Counted from the first letter of the stretch, positions 46,471 to 63,454 are shown. The stretch: 64,000 bases of DNA from Myotis daubentonii (GCF_963259705.1 NC_081844.1:103256671-103320670); one strand, 5' to 3'. Numbers and translations are program-made. Notes: generated by a model from the sequence alone, not told the origin.

Positions 46471-49400
46471 GAGCTCTGCATTGGGACTCCCTAAACCTAT
46501 CCGGAAAAGAAGAAAAAATCCTTAATCCCCACACCCAATCTTCCAGTCCTCCCCAAAGCTGTTTGTTGTTACTGTTCCTGGTAACCTAAGACCCATATAC
46601 TAGTGTATGTCTGTGCAAATACCTCTGAAAAACTAATACCACTAGAACGCAGTCAGGCCTGAAAGACCACAGGTGTCCCTGTCACTTAGAATCACCCTGT
46701 AGGGGAAGTCATCCTGGTTCCCTACCATCACAGGGTGCGGGGACAGTGGTGAGTGTGCGTCAGGAGAGCTGGCAGGTACTGACCAAGAGCTCACTTGGGC
46801 ACACGGGGAAGTGGCCTCGAACACTGTGGGTAAAAGTCAGGGGGTGTCATAAACCGACTCCAGTCCTACATAACTTGAACAGAGACCAGGAGATAGAGCC
46901 CTTCTCTGAAGTGCTCAGAAGCCACTCTGACTAGTCCTGGGGACTCTGCTTAGTTCTTTCAGAAGAGTTAGTCGGTGCCAAGGTGTTGGGACCCCCTGTG
47001 GTACCTGTAAGGCAAGGGAACTCAGTCCAGCTGCCTCCAGCCACCCTGCTCTGTGTGTGCCCTTCTAGAACGTGGTATCTCTGGTTGTCCATCTATTGCT
47101 TCTCTCATGGACTTTTAAGTAGTGGAAGACAGGTCCTCTCTGCCCCTCACCTACTCCCCTACCTTTGAATCAGTTTAGTGGCTGTCTTCCAGCTGCGCAC
47201 ACATTCTCTAAGTCCATCTCCCAGTGAAACTTCCCCGCACATTTCAAACCACCATTTTTTCTCCCCTGTTCCCAGTGAAAAAAAAGAATTGTCAGCTGAC
47301 CCAACAACTAAGGGGGAAAGTGAAGCCCCCAGCCAACTCCATGGGAAACAGCTAAAGATGTCCAGGGGACCACCCAGGATGTCCCCACAGAAAAGATCCA
47401 GCTGGACTCCTATGCCCGTGTTCTCTCTCAGCTGTTGACTGCCAGGGTGATAAGGAGGGACCTCAGGTGCTCTGACGTTCTCAGATCAAGTGAATCCGTT
47501 GTCCCATCCCATTAACCTATGGATCTCCAGGCTTCTGTACAAAACAGCCAACCATGACAGCCCTCACCACAAAGCAATGACGGTGGCTTAGCCTTAGAGA
47601 CACACACAGATGCTCCCTCTGTGAAATCTCCCATTTCACCGTTTTCAGATCTATGGCTACAGGGAGTCAGCTGCCATAACATCTTCTTCTAAGATCGTTC
47701 TAATATATCAGTGGTAATGCCCTTAATGGGGCCCAGAAGTCTGACCCCCGGATCTTCACTTGTTCAACTCGATAGATACTTTTTCCCTCTGTTATAAAAG
47801 GTAGCCTCCCTCTGTCTGCATCATAAAACCAAATTGGGAGTAGGGATGGAGGAAGTACTGATCTAATAACCCTGCCTGAGAGGTTAAAGTTCCTAGAGAT
47901 AAATGGACCGCAGGAGGCAAAGCTGCACTCACTGAAAACAGGGGAGAGGCCAATAATGTGACCAGAAGGTGAAAGCCACCTCTTGCATACATCATTTGGA
48001 GAGGAAAAGTGCTAGAGCCATGACACTGCCCACCTTAGAATTTTTTCCCTCCAGTAAAGATTGTGCATATCTGTCTGAGTGGAATTTCAAGTGACTCCTC
48101 AACTTCCCCACTCTCCCGACCAGTCTTACTTAAATGCCCAGAATGAATTAGCCATCCACCAAAACAAGGAAACCACTCGGATCATTACAAAGGGATGAAA
48201 TCTCATCTATTGATTTCTCCTCCCCAAAAAGAATGAACCGAGTGATTCATATGCTGTTTTCAAAATGGGAAATGGAATCAGAAAGTCTGGATCAGCACTT
48301 TTTTTCTTCCATTTAGCTTTTTTATTTCTGATATTCATCACAGTCATAACGTTCAAACGATTTACCTGAAACAGCCGTGGCAATGAAATCAATAGTTGCC
48401 ATCCTCCATTTTTTGCTGCATAAACATTGTTTTACTATTAACACATTTGCCCAAGAAAATGAACAGACATATTCGTGAGGTTTCATGCGATGATGTCTGG
48501 GGGAGTGGGAAGGTGATGAGTGAGGAATTGACATGTTAGTGGAAGTCAGCCATGTTTTCATGTCAGTGTCACCGGTGAGTCATTTTTCAATGACATTTAA
48601 CTTCATAAATGTAATTCATGGTTCTTCGGGGGTTTATAGCACTTACTGTTTGTGAAACTCCTTGACCTCCTTTTTTATCCTCGGGGATGGAACTTGCATT
48701 CACAACCCTTTTTCGTCAAACCTACAGAGGTCTCAAGACTAAATGAGTTCTAATGATCTCAGCTGCCAGGGACGGGAGGGGGGGCGGGGCTGGTGGTGGA
48801 AGGCACGTGGTACTTAGCTGGTAAAGGCCACTGTCCCCCTTTTAAATATAACACTGTTTCTATTTATAAAGCTTCGTAGCATGCCATCGTCCTTCCCGCC
48901 TGCTAAAGACTCTAAGGATGTGGCCACAAGACCCTCTTCTGAAATTGGAACCAAATTTAAAATTCATAGTGAAACTGCCCCTCTTAAAGTCCACACTTAG
49001 TTATTCCATCAGCTGCTATAATTATATAGCACAATGGGGCATATTTACTGGTATCCTGACCAGAGAAAGGGTTAGCTCATATTTCTAGATGTAATAAATG
49101 GTTCTTTTTATGACATACCAGTCCTGGCTAATAAATCTCAGTGGATTTTCTTCCTTCCTTCATACCATAATTCAGGATAAAGAAGGGTGAGCTCATTTAT
49201 CTGGAAGAAAAAAATGTCATTTTATTTATTTTTTTGTATATTACTTTTGATTTCATCCTTTTAAGAAAAAGATTGGGATATAGTTTTTTAGTTTTTTGAA
49301 AGCTCCTTGCTCTTGGCACCTCCCCAAACCCTTTAAGTGGGTAATTATAAATGAAGGATAATTTTGGAGGCACATAGCCCATGAGGTGTTTTTGTGTACA

Positions 49401-49639
49401 TTTCGATTTTGCTGTTAGAAACGGGGTCAGAATAAAAACTAGAACTCAGGGATTTTCTTTTACTAGAAGAATATGGAAAACGTGGATTCTGAATGAATTA
49501 GTTTATATTTTGCAGATCCCAAATTGCACAGCATTCTTCTTCAAAGCAAGAAGTCATTAACACCATTTTTCTTATCAGTCTTCACACTGGAAATTTGTCC
49601 CATTAACAACAAATGCTTATAGCAACATCTGTCATTCAT

Positions 49640-49722
49640 TCTTCCATGTAGCAATTGTGTATTGAACACCTACTATATTCCCTTAACACGTGCTAGGCAG
49701 AGACAACAAAGGCGTTACACAG
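49640..49722 (-). mobile_element. Short L2-type or related ancient repeat
   Basis: The segment attgtgtattgaacacctac followed by acgtgctaggcagagacaac has the usual opening of such repeats. Short. Confidence 0.4.
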
Positions 49723-51688
49723 CCTCTTTGTAAATGTCTTCTGTGTAGTCGAACCTTTCATTCATTTACATACAGATGTGCTCCACATCCTGAATGGAGC
49801 AGATTCGGAGGTATCAGAAAGGGTTCATTTCACCAGGAGTTATAATCCCCAAGACAATGAATTCAACATTAAAGTGATTATAACCAGAGCAAGTACCATC
49901 ATCAGAACAGCTTCAACTAATAGTAAATCACTCAAATTCACCTGTCTGAGAATGTATACCTGATTTTTTAAAAAATAAATAAATAACAAAACAATGGTAG
50001 CTTCTGTTTCCCCATGGCTCAAATAGTTGCAAACTGATTTCCATAAATAATATCTTCCTGAGAATATCCTAATGGGATCTGGAGAAACACCTCTTAACAC
50101 TGAAAATGCTTGTTTTTGCCTCAAGGGAGGGGTGCTCTTTGGAAACTTCATAGAATATCGTGATTTCTAACAAATCCACGTTCCTCAAGTCTGGTGTCCA
50201 CGTGGCATGGATAAGCTGAATAATGTCATATTTAGAGCTAATGTACACCATTTGAAAATGCATCATTATAGTGTTTACCATAAGAAAGAACAAAGACACT
50301 GTCCTACGGAAAGCTGGGACCCCAAGGGGTTGCTCTCTCAGTGTCATGGTGAACGATTTCCAGGCCAAGAATCTTGCATGTTTTAATCCTGGCATTGGGC
50401 AAGGAGAGAAAGTGAAAATCTTCTCTGAGAATCTGAACACAAGATGGCATGCACACACTGGAGGGAAGGAATGACACGATCCGTGCGGTCCAAATCACTT
50501 CTAGAGGAAAATTGGAAGAGGTCTCAAGCTAGGTGTGCCCCACCCCCCAGGTGATGGCAGAAGCAAATGCTTTCATCTAGGCCAACAGGCCTGGTTTCCA
50601 AGCTGTTAAAAATGGAGGAAAGATATGTTTTGGTCAAATAAGGTGATGAGTCCTCCCTATTTTTCTGATCTACAAAGTAGGGCCCCCTGCGTGACTATCC
50701 ACCATTTGCCTTCAAACTCCATGGTGTGCAGAGCTCTCTTCTCCAAATTCCTAGGAATACCTAAGGAAGCTGGTCTTCTAAGTTGACCACCCTTGGCTGG
50801 CTGGATGTCTGAAGTTTGGGATCGCATCTCATGCACAAAGTCCATCCTCAAGAATTGCCTTTGCAGCTCACGCCTCTTCTCACTTTGAGTTGATTTCAGA
50901 ATAATAATCTTCAGGTGACCCACTGGATATATGTCCACTCTCATTATTGAGATGGCCAAACAATCAGACCATGAAATTGGCAAGAACAACAGAATCTAAC
51001 CATGAAGTAGTTCGATTGGCTGCCTAGTGGAAGGTCGGTGCCAAAGCGAGATTCACCCATCCAGTCCACTCACGATTCTCTGTGGGGAGGTTACCCCATT
51101 GGATTATTTCCACACCCGGCCTCAATTCTTCTATCCTGCACATCTACTAACTCCTTCAATAGGTGTAGGCTCAGAAAATGAAAACTCATTTTAGGCTTAG
51201 CCTAAGTGACACAGTTTAGAAAGTCAATCGTTTATGAGTTGTATTGACTTCCTTTTTAGTCTTTTGTTACCTTCTGAAGTCAGGTATGAGTGAAGCTAGA
51301 ATGAGTCTCTCTACTCTTCTCTCCAATAATGAGGGGTAATTGGGTTTGGCAATACCACACACACAGGTATCAACATATTCATGTTCCATCTTAGAAACTC
51401 TGATAGGTTCCACTAAGGCACCAATGTTTATAAATGCAAGGTTCTCAAGTTTGAATGGCACGCTCCTATACATGATTCATCCTAGTGCTGCTTGAGAAAG
51501 TCCCTTTTTTCTCTCACATTCTCTTCAAATTTGAGATTTGGTGTTTTGACAAATAACAAGTCTTGAATTCTTTAAGGGACCACGTCAGTATTACCTGGCT
51601 GTTCCATTTGCTTGCAGGGGGATAGGAACTGGTGAGCCACTGGTGCACACAGCTGGTATCTGGTGTCTCGTGGCCCATTCCCCCATGA

Positions 51689-54124
<2,436 letters not shown>

Positions 54125-54539
54125 TGAGGTTGGATGCAGGCAGGCTCCCAGGTTTCCTGGGCAGCCAAGGGCCACTGTCATAGGTTTGAGCATCCTCTTG
54201 CTGTCCCTAGACCAGGCTTCCTCCTGGGCCCATCACCACCCCCGTCATTGAATACCTCCTCTGGTCCCATTTCATTCTCACTCAACCCCCTCTCTGTATA
54301 AGCTTCCGACTGAGAGGGTTTTAAAGACCATTTCCTTTGTTGAGAAGTAATAGTTCTCAAGTTTTTTTTTTGGGGGGGGGGATGAGTGTTTGTTTGTTTT
54401 TTGTTATTCTTATAGTTTGAGTGGGAAAATACTTGATTGACTGTACCCAATGTCCCTTTAAGTGAGGAGAAGAAAGCCAAAGCTCTGGTTTCCACCTCTC
54501 TCAGACAGTTGAGCGCCCCTACATCTTACCTCCAGTTTT

Positions 54540-54774
54540 TGTTGTTGTTGTTGTTGTTTTTTAATATATTTTATTGATTTTTTACAGAGAGGAAGAGAGA
54601 GGGATAGAGAGTTAGAAACATCGATGCGAGAGAAACATCGATCAGCTGCCTCCTGCACACTCTCCACTGGGGATGTGCCCGCAACCAAGGTACATGCCCT
54701 TGACCGGAATCGAACCCGGGACCCTTGAGTCCGCAGGCCGATGCTCTATCCACTGAGCCAAACCGGTTAGGGCT
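54540..54774 (-). mobile_element. VES SINE, reverse orientation, exact duplication
   Basis: A TTG-repeat tail is followed by tattttattgattttttaca. The reversed head ends ccaaaccggttagggc. A perfect 14-bp duplication (ttacctccagtttt) lies at 54526-54539 and 54775-54788, so the insertion is comparatively recent. Confidence 0.9.
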
Positions 54775-55654
54775 TTACCTCCAGTTTTCAGCTCTGCTGT
54801 TTTATCAAGTCAGGCCCGGGGTCCATTTCGTGCCCAGCTGGCTAATTCACTTGCTTGCATGAAATCACTCAGAGATGTCTCCAGCCAAACTCCTGCCTTG
54901 CCCCCTTGAAGTCACTTGGGCTCTAGCTGTCAAGTTGGATGCCCTCTTCTCTGTCCCACCCCAAAACCCTAGTCATAGGTTGTCCACCTGGAGTGAGAGA
55001 CGGGGGTGAGGAGCTTATCCGGGGCTGACTCGTGGGGCCAGACTCAGTTTCCCATGCTGTTCATTTGGGCACTCAGGCAGAGGTAAAGTGCACTCTGCAT
55101 TGGACTTCCCTGTTCCATCTAATTGGACATCCAAGGGGCAGCGTGCCGATCGGGCCACGGCCGTAGCACTGGGACCCTGCCGGGACAGCCTGTTGGCAGT
55201 GAATTGTTTTTGCAATCTCTCAATGATGCTTCAGACCCTGCTCCCCCTGCAGCCACTTTCATCTTCAGCTCCCTGCAGAGTCAGGGGGAGAATTCAGAAG
55301 ACTTTCAGGGGAGGGGTGTGCACAGCCCACTGCAGGACAGTTTGAGATTCTTACTAATAGCTTCCACTGTCAGGGACGTTCCCTGTGATATATTTTTGCA
55401 TGCCTACTGTGATTTAAATACTTCCCAGTTCTCCATACCTCTATAGCCCTGACCTTCCCCCCAGAAGAGCTCTTGCCCCCCAATAATCTTTAGGTAGAAA
55501 ATCTTTCTTTCCATCCACACAACCCAGCTTCCCCTCCCCAGGGCTCTCCCCTTCCCACATCTGCCAAGGATGCAGTGCCCCACGGGGATGCCTGCTGGCT
55601 CTCTCCTCCCTACCGCCCTCTCTACTCTGGGAATAGCTCACAGGAGGGCAGCCC

Positions 55655-55960
55655 AGATGGATCAGAGCAAACCACGGCCGGCTGGGCAGAATCTGGCCTG
55701 CTGCCTGTTATTCTATGGCTTTTGAACTAAGAACAGTTTTTACATGTATTATTAAGCATTGAAAAAAAATTAATATCTTCTTGCACTTGACAATTACATG
55801 AGATTCAAATTTCAGTGTCCGTAAACAAATGTTGTTAGTAGACAGCCACACCCTCTCATGGGTGTACTGTCAGTTTCCACATGTGTCACTGTGTTGAATG
55901 ATTGGGACAGAGGCCTCCTAGTCCACAAAGCCATTTGTTATCTGGTCCTTTACAAAAAAA
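55655..55960 (+). mobile_element. Old hAT-Charlie MER element, same family as 28357, longer form
   Basis: The sequence aaaccacggcc..ggcctgctgcctg is followed by gaacagtttttacatg, ttcaaatttcagtgtcc and a final gttatctggtcctttac. It ends in an A17 run. The order of motifs matches a longer member of the family at 28357. The boundaries are approximate. Confidence 0.5.
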
Positions 55961-57086
55961 AAAAAAAAAAGGCCAATCCTGAATTAGGGAGTCACACAAT
56001 TCTTGATGGAGAGAGAGGAGAAAGAGAGGTGGGTCAGCTTGGATGAGGAGAAGGACCCCTGTTGTGGCTTGAAGGGCATCAGGGGCCGAGAGAAAGGGAA
56101 AAGGTGCCAGTATCAGCACATGGAGTGGAGAGAAAACTAGAGTTGAGGTGAAGTGTCTCTGGGGCCTTTGGAAATGAGATGAGAAGATGACTCAGTAGAA
56201 AATGGTGAGGACACAGCCAGCAGAGAACACAGGAGATGTCTCGTTCTAGCTAGCCCTCCGGGAAGGATGCATTGGAAAAAGGTGTTTCTGCTACTTGAAA
56301 TGTTTGGTTCAAGATTCACATCTTCGTGCACTAAGATACATGAGTTCTTGAGAGACATGGAGGAAATGCAAATTTACATGCCACGTCAAGCTCCCAAAAT
56401 GAAGAGTGGTGATCCAGGCAAGCCTCTTGTTCAGAACAGTGATCTCTCGTGACTTTATGAGTTACTTACAACTGTGTAATTTTCAAAGATCTTTATCACC
56501 AAGTCTTTGCTTGTGAGAAATTAGAGCTCCCTGGTTTCATTTGTAGGATAGATGCTGTCTCCTCATAGCTGTGTTCCCTGGGGTTTACTCAAAACAAAGG
56601 CCAGACATACCTTGTTGCTGAGACTTGCTATTCAGAAGCTAGAGATGTTCATACGCGCATAATTGCTTCCTTTGCTTTTCCACCTCTGGCCCCAGAGCTG
56701 TTGCGTGAAGTTTTCATCTTTTATTTTGAGCAGACACTCCTGTCCATTCATTTTAAGTAAATGCCACAATTTACAAACACAGAGAAAGGAAAGAGGGGCT
56801 TCTTGGTTCACTCCAAGCAGAACCTCAAATGCTGTATTTTGAAAATAGAAATGGATAAGAATGAAATGGCACCTGGTCTGCAAACAATGTACTGGGGGAT
56901 TGGGGGTGAGGGGGAGCACTGGGTGGCTATGGTTGGGGAAATTGGGTTGCCTGTGGCCTATTTTCAGAAGGTCATAGGGAGGCTGTTTGCTTGGGTCATT
57001 GCCAATAGTCCACTGAATAACTCCCATCAGCACTTGTGGATCAGATTTATTTTGCTGAAGGAAACAAGATGATAGATTGTGGTGGC

Positions 57087-57110
57087 GGGGGGGGGGGGGG
57101 GGGAGGGGGG
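57087..57110. repeat. Poly-G run
   Basis: Seventeen G, one A, then six G. Confidence 0.9.
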
Positions 57111-59213
57111 TGGAGAGGATGAGGGTAAAACCATAGACTTCTAACACAATAGGGTAGAGTCATCGGGATCTAGCCATGTTTGGCCAAGTGCACTTTTGGA
57201 ATTTTTTCAACCAAATCATATTTTTTATATTTGGAAAGTGAGTACATATTGCTAGAGATTAAATATAAGGAATAGCATTTCAATGGTAACCATTAGAGCT
57301 AAGTTATTGGTAGCCTGGATTCCACCAAGCAACAATTCTTATATTACCTCTTCTAACAAGTTAATACAAGGTATGGCTAAAAGTTACAGAATTGCATAAA
57401 GAAGAAATAAGCTTTGAATCCAAATCAAGCACAATTCATGTATATCTTTGCAATATATTAGCATTATTTGGATAGGCTGCGTTTATTCTTATGAATAAGT
57501 CAGAAGGCATATTGTGTGGGTAGAATAGCTTTATTCTAAAATGCTTTTTTTCTATAACCTGCCCCTACCACCACAGCCACCCCTTATTAATACAGGGGAT
57601 TTAACTGCAGAAAACCATCCAAGGCTATAGCACCAGGGCATAAAGGAACCAAAGAATAGGTCAAAAATCACGACCAACTATGGTAAACTGGGAGAAGCGT
57701 CTCTTGCATTATAAAGAAATAGAATAGATGTTAGTTGTGTTTTGTGAGCAGAATAGTTGGGCAGTACAGGGAGAAACCAACAATCATGTAGCCGTTGAAT
57801 GCAAGGAGGAAAGCTAATTATCTCCTGAATGTGGACTGTCCAGACATCCATTCTGAATAATACAACCTAACATGCCCATAGAATAAATCCACCAACACTA
57901 GGCACCGACCCTAGGTGAACTGTTGGGTATCTGGGCAGCGAGTAATGTCTGCAATGGTTATTTCAACTTGTTTGTTTTGTCTTATGTGATCCTGACCTCC
58001 AGTTGCCTTTCAGAATCATGAGGACTCTTTCTAGGACCGTGTGGGGCTGAGTGACCTGCCCATGTGCCACAAGTCAGAAAAGTTTTCTCTTTCCTCTGTC
58101 GCACTGGGGCCCTTCTATTTTTCCTCTTTAATTGGTTGGGGGAAGAAATAGGTTCTTGTGATGTTAATAAGGAAAATGAGTCTTTACCCAAGGTAGAACC
58201 AGCCGTGAGAGGATCTGATGGGCTGATTAAGTGATTGTCATCTAAAGTAGACAGGTCACAGTCCAAGAGGGAGAGAGCCTCAGAACTACGGGGAACAGGT
58301 TGGGAAGAAAACGGCTGTCAAAATTAGCCAACTTCAGACTGAATGCGGCTGCTTCTGCATCGCAGTCCAGCTTCATTCTATGTTACGGAAACTTTCTTCC
58401 TGAAGCTATTACCCTTGAACATCGCACTTTTGTGACTCTACCCTGAGATCAAATTGAGATGAAATTACCCACGGTGGAAGGGAGGCCTCCTTACCACCGG
58501 GTCTGTGGAAGCAGCTAATTCTCCGATTGGTTAATTAACCCATTCCTCTGGGGGCCCTGACTTGGAGTCTGGCCTAGGAGCTTCATCCTTTTTTTTTTTT
58601 TTTTTAAGTAAAACCCTAAAGTGATGGCCTTACATGTTAAAAATTATAAACAACTCTTAGCAAAGAACAAAAGATGTCCCACTTCTGATTTTTGCCCCAC
58701 CCTCCCCCCGTCCCCACAATTTGGCCAAAATGTGAGCCTTCTTATTGAAGACCGACAATTGCCGTGTGCCCAGAAGTTCTCGCTGAATCTGGGTCAGGCG
58801 GTCTGCATAGGTTTCTTACCCAAACCCAGAACAAGGGCCAGGAGGTAGAAGTTACAGGGACACATTTTCACGGCACTGCAAAAGGTGAGCTACAATGAAA
58901 GGGGGAAACTGCCTCACCAATTTAGAACACATGTGGATGAGATCTCTAAGTTCCTGTCCACATGTCCAGAATTTTATTGCTTTTGATGCAAAATCATGAA
59001 TGGACTGTTCTAGCACAATCAGATCTTTCTTCTGTTGGAGCAGGGAGAGTTTCTTGCTTGGCTCCATAATATACATTTTACATTAAAGGGTAGATTGAGC
59101 AGAGGGCTGGCTCAGCTGGTGATGTGTTGTTGAATTATTGAAGTAGTCGATGGTGCTTTGCTGTTAGTTTGTCTGCTCATCTTAATTCCCATCTATATCC
59201 AGTTTATCTAGTG

Positions 59214-59524
59214 CAGCGGTTCTCAACTTGTGGGTCACAACCCCTTTGGGGGTCGAACGACCCTTTCACAGGGGTCGCCTAAGACCATGGGAAAACACAT
59301 ATATAATTACATATTGTTTTTGTGATTACTCACTATGCTTTAATTATGTTCAATTTGTAACAATGAAAATACATCCTGCATATCAGATATTTACATTACG
59401 ATGCATAACAGTAGCAAAATTACAGTTATGAAGTAGCAACGAAAATAATTTTATGGTTGGGGGTCACCACAACATGAGGAACTGTATTAAAGGGTCGCGG
59501 CATTAGGAAGGTTGAGAACCACTG
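59214..59524 (-). mobile_element. hAT element, SPIN/URR1-like, longest copy
   Basis: The ends are cagcggttctcaac and gttgagaaccactg, with perfect 8-bp duplications atctagtg at 59206-59213 and 59525-59532. At 311 bp it carries about 100 bp (roughly 59288-59385) that the copy at 4289 lacks. Confidence 0.85.
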
Positions 59525-59754
59525 ATCTAGTGTATCTTTGGTGCATTGAAAGACATTCTTACATAGTCTGAATAACCCAGGCTCCACTTCATCCATTTAT
59601 ATTCGTGTTTGTTAAAAGAGGGAGATTGTGTTAAAGTAGGGGCTCGTCTATCTGTGTCCACTGCTCTTGGACTCAGAACAATGCATGTGTGATAATGAAG
59701 TGCTCAAGACAGAGGCTTTTGTGTGCATCTTCCCAAGGTCAAACCTAAGCAAGT

Positions 59755-59900
59755 TTCCTAATGTCTGTGTGCCTCAGTTTCTTTGTCTGTAAAATGGGGA
59801 TACTAAAACTACCTACCTCACTGGGTTACATGTAAAGTACTTGGCAGAGTGTCCATCATACAGTAAGAGCCAAATAAATGTGAGCTGATGTCATCATCAT
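59755..59900 (+). mobile_element. MIR SINE
   Basis: The sequence gtgcctcagtttctttgtct, gtaaaatggggatactaaaa and ccaaataaatgtgagctgat fits MIR well. Confidence 0.72.
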
Positions 59901-62900
59901 CACCGTCACATCACATCATTATCTAGGACCAGTGTAAGAAACTAAAGGGCAGGGAGGATTATCAAACTCAATTCTCACTAACACATTTCTACTAATTTCG
60001 ACCTCCCTTTGACCTATCTGCCTCCCATACATCAGGCAGTTGATAGCATGTCAAAAATAACACCGGACCACTATTAATTTCCTAAAAAAGGTTCTGTAAC
60101 ATGGCTGGAACCTGGTTCTTACAGAGAAGCATAAACCGCCTCTCTTACCTGGAATTAAACCTGCTTCTCTTACCAAACATCCCAATAGTGCCTGGAATCA
60201 AAAATCTGAATGTCCTTATGTTAGTAGAGGCGTATTGTGAAGTTGGAGTTGGCTACTTTCAACCAAAATGTCTCAAACTGGGTCTATGAGAACTTGTTTT
60301 TAACTCTGGATTGATTTTTATAATAAGTACAGTTTAAAAAAAAAAACACCTTTTTTTGAAGTAGAAGTTTGGGGTTCTGCTGTTATTGAATAGGATAAAA
60401 TTTCAGACGTTAGGACAGATACTCTTCTCCTCTAAGAAAGAACCGGGCATCTCTCACGTTTGAGGATGCTGCCAGGTCAGGGTCTCTTAGAACACCTTGT
60501 CCCGGCCTCTCCTTGTCTTACTCCATCTCGTTCCTCAGGGCTCTGGGCGCCACATTTATATTTGCGGTGGTGCCGTGCACAGGAACAACCCAGGAGGCTC
60601 TCCTTAGTAGCACACATCCCTTTGGGAGACCCAAACTCTCACTGATTTCTGTTCCTATCCAGCCCAGTAAGCTCCACAATTATCCTCATTCCTCCTGCGC
60701 TGCAATTGCTCCACTCCTTGGAGCAGGACCCATGGGTAACATCTGGGTAGTCTTTGCAACCCCTTAGCTCGTCTCCTGGGTTATCAGGAGCCACACAGAG
60801 AATCCCAGATGCTCATGTGAGAGGCAGATTTCGCGTTTCTTCCCAAGTTGCCTGCCTAACGGGGTTCCATCTCAGACCAGGCCGCTGCTGTTACCGCGCT
60901 CTGTTTTACAGCCTCCTTCAAAAGGCTCGCCTCGGTGGCCTTTGGAAAACAGGTGTCATCGCTGCACAAACCCACCAGCCAGAGGCCGGGCCCGTTGCTT
61001 TCCTCCTTGTCCTTCTGTCATGCATTTCTGTGCATCATTGTCATCGGACCCACTGAAGGCCGCCCTGTCATTGACCGTCTCTGAGCTTTTCCCTTCACGG
61101 GTAACAAAGAGACCGCACCAAATCGCGCAGCTAGGAGGGAGCTAAGTATTTCATCATAAACATTCTCGGGATAATTAGAACGGATTAAATTACAAGAGGA
61201 AATGCGTTTAGTTAATCTTTCTTCTAATTAAAAAAATATCCCTAGTTTTAAGTAAAGTGTTTGTTCTTAAAAACATATTTTCTTTGTAATCAGTTAAGGG
61301 GGAGGAGGCCTGGTCGGTCCTCAATGATAGGAAGCAACATCTGCAAAGTAATTAAAAGCTGCCAGCCAGCGGGGTTTTTTATTATTATTATTGAGATCCT
61401 TACGGAGCCTGCTCAGTCTCCTCTGTTGGCTTTCACCACGGAATTCTCCGCAAACGACCTCATTCTGTGGCTCGTGGTGGTGTCACTGTCTTTCTGTTCC
61501 CAAGTCGTTGAAGACGTCATTGACTCCTCTTGGTCAAGTGCCAAGTGAGGAGACTAATTCAGTAGAGGTATATATACTTCTCCACATGGTCAGGGAAATT
61601 AGTCAAAATGAGCAGGTGACATGGGGCATGGCTCACCTCAACTGCAGAACTTACTCCCACTCTCAACCCAAATATTCCTAGAAGTTTCTGTGGGGCCTTA
61701 CATGCTCACGATTAGCCCATTCAGGTTATTCCAGCTTGGTGTTCTCATTAAAGCCTGCTGCCTATGAAATTCACTTCAGGGGAACCCTACAGGACCACCC
61801 CTCTACCAGGGTCCATGCCAGGGGTGTGTGAGCCGGCACCCTTAGCCCCACTTAGCTGAATTCACACAGCGAAGGAGAGGCTGCCACCCTCCCCCACGCC
61901 GGTGCACTTTACCAGCTGGCTCCATCCATGCTCCTTTGAGAAAACAGCCTTTCACGTTTTGCCAATAGCTCCTCTTGCCTACCTCCAGGGCTTGTCCCAG
62001 GGCTGGGCTGCACAACAGACACCAGGGGGTCTTTGCCTCTACTCGCCTCCCCTGGCCCTCAGACACCCGCACACTCCCAGGGCTGGTGGGGGTTGCCCCA
62101 GTTCTTCACACGCAGCCAGGCTCCGAATCCCAATTTGGACTCGGGTAGGACCCCTGGCATCTTCACAGCCATCTCTTCACAAAAACCTCCTGCTGCTCCT
62201 CCTGTATGTCAAGGGTTCCTTCCACTCTGAGTCAGCTCGAGGGCAGATGAGAGCCCTGGGGTCTCCCACCCTCAGGACGGTTATGTCACGGGAGGAATGG
62301 AGAGAGAACAGCTTCCATATCCTCCAGGCTCCAGGCTTCCAGCAGTTTCTGGCGTGACTCTTTGAGGCTGACGGCTCTAACCACCCAGTGCCACACAGCC
62401 CAAATCACTACATCACCACAACAACTGCATCCTGCCAGACCCCAGAGAAAGGAAGGTTCTAGAGACAGAAAGCCCCACATCAGTGCTGCTCAGAAAAAAA
62501 TTAAAATTGATGAGACTCCCGGGCCACACATTTCAAGTGTGGCCGCAGCAGCACGTGCTCAAATTGGCAAAGACATCATTCAGAACGTGGCCCAGAAGGG
62601 TCGTCCGTGTAAGCAGAGTCCTGGGCTCTGATACGTGTGAATGGCATTTCTTTTCTTTTTCTTTTTTTAATGATGCTTTAACATCAAGAGGAATTGCCGG
62701 ACAGCCCTAATTGTCTAGAAATAATGCCAGAGGGTAGGGGCCCCAGTGGTTATGAAATAACCGCCTCCCAAGCACCGAGGAGACCTTTGTACCTGAGATT
62801 ATCCCAACAAGTGAACAAGGCGACCGCATCGGAAACACGCACTCTCTAACGACAGGAAACGCGGAGCCACGGGCAGCGTCCGCTTTGCAGGGCGCACCTG

Positions 62901-63454
62901 GCAGCAGGCAGTGAGCTGTTCCTCTCCGTGAGGGGCAGAAGAGCCCAGAGCCCAAATGTCACTGCTGACCGCCATGCCCAGGGACTAGGAGAGAGACTGA
63001 AGACATTGGAGGCGTAGGAGAAACTAGCTTTTCCCTATTAACTGGGGAGCGCAGGCACATCGAGTTGGGCCCCTTACGCATGTGGCTGTCAACACCACGC
63101 CATACCTTGAATGTGCACTGACTTAACTTTTTAGTTCCATTTTAATGGGGCCAGGAAAGAGCTGTATCCCTTCGCTTACGGACCTACTCTCTGGGGGTCT
63201 CATATGGGAAATGTTATCGTAGCCTAGAGCCGCCTGGTGCAGGAATCCACCTACCCGAGTTAACAGCTTGGAGCACATAATACACAACACCCACTCCACG
63301 CTCGCAAAGTCTCCCACATGGCGTTTGTGGAATGTAACATCCTCCTCTCCGTTCACTATGAACACTCGCTGGCAATGCATTGCTCTTGTCCTTATGGTGC
63401 GGTGAGCAGGTGGGGCTGGTGTGGGGAAAGGTGTAGCAAAGGAGTTAAATGCAG

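Noticed and set aside
56632..57147. A 171-codon minus-strand open frame
   Set aside because: It runs through the poly-G/poly-C tract and has no known domain. A low-complexity chance frame.
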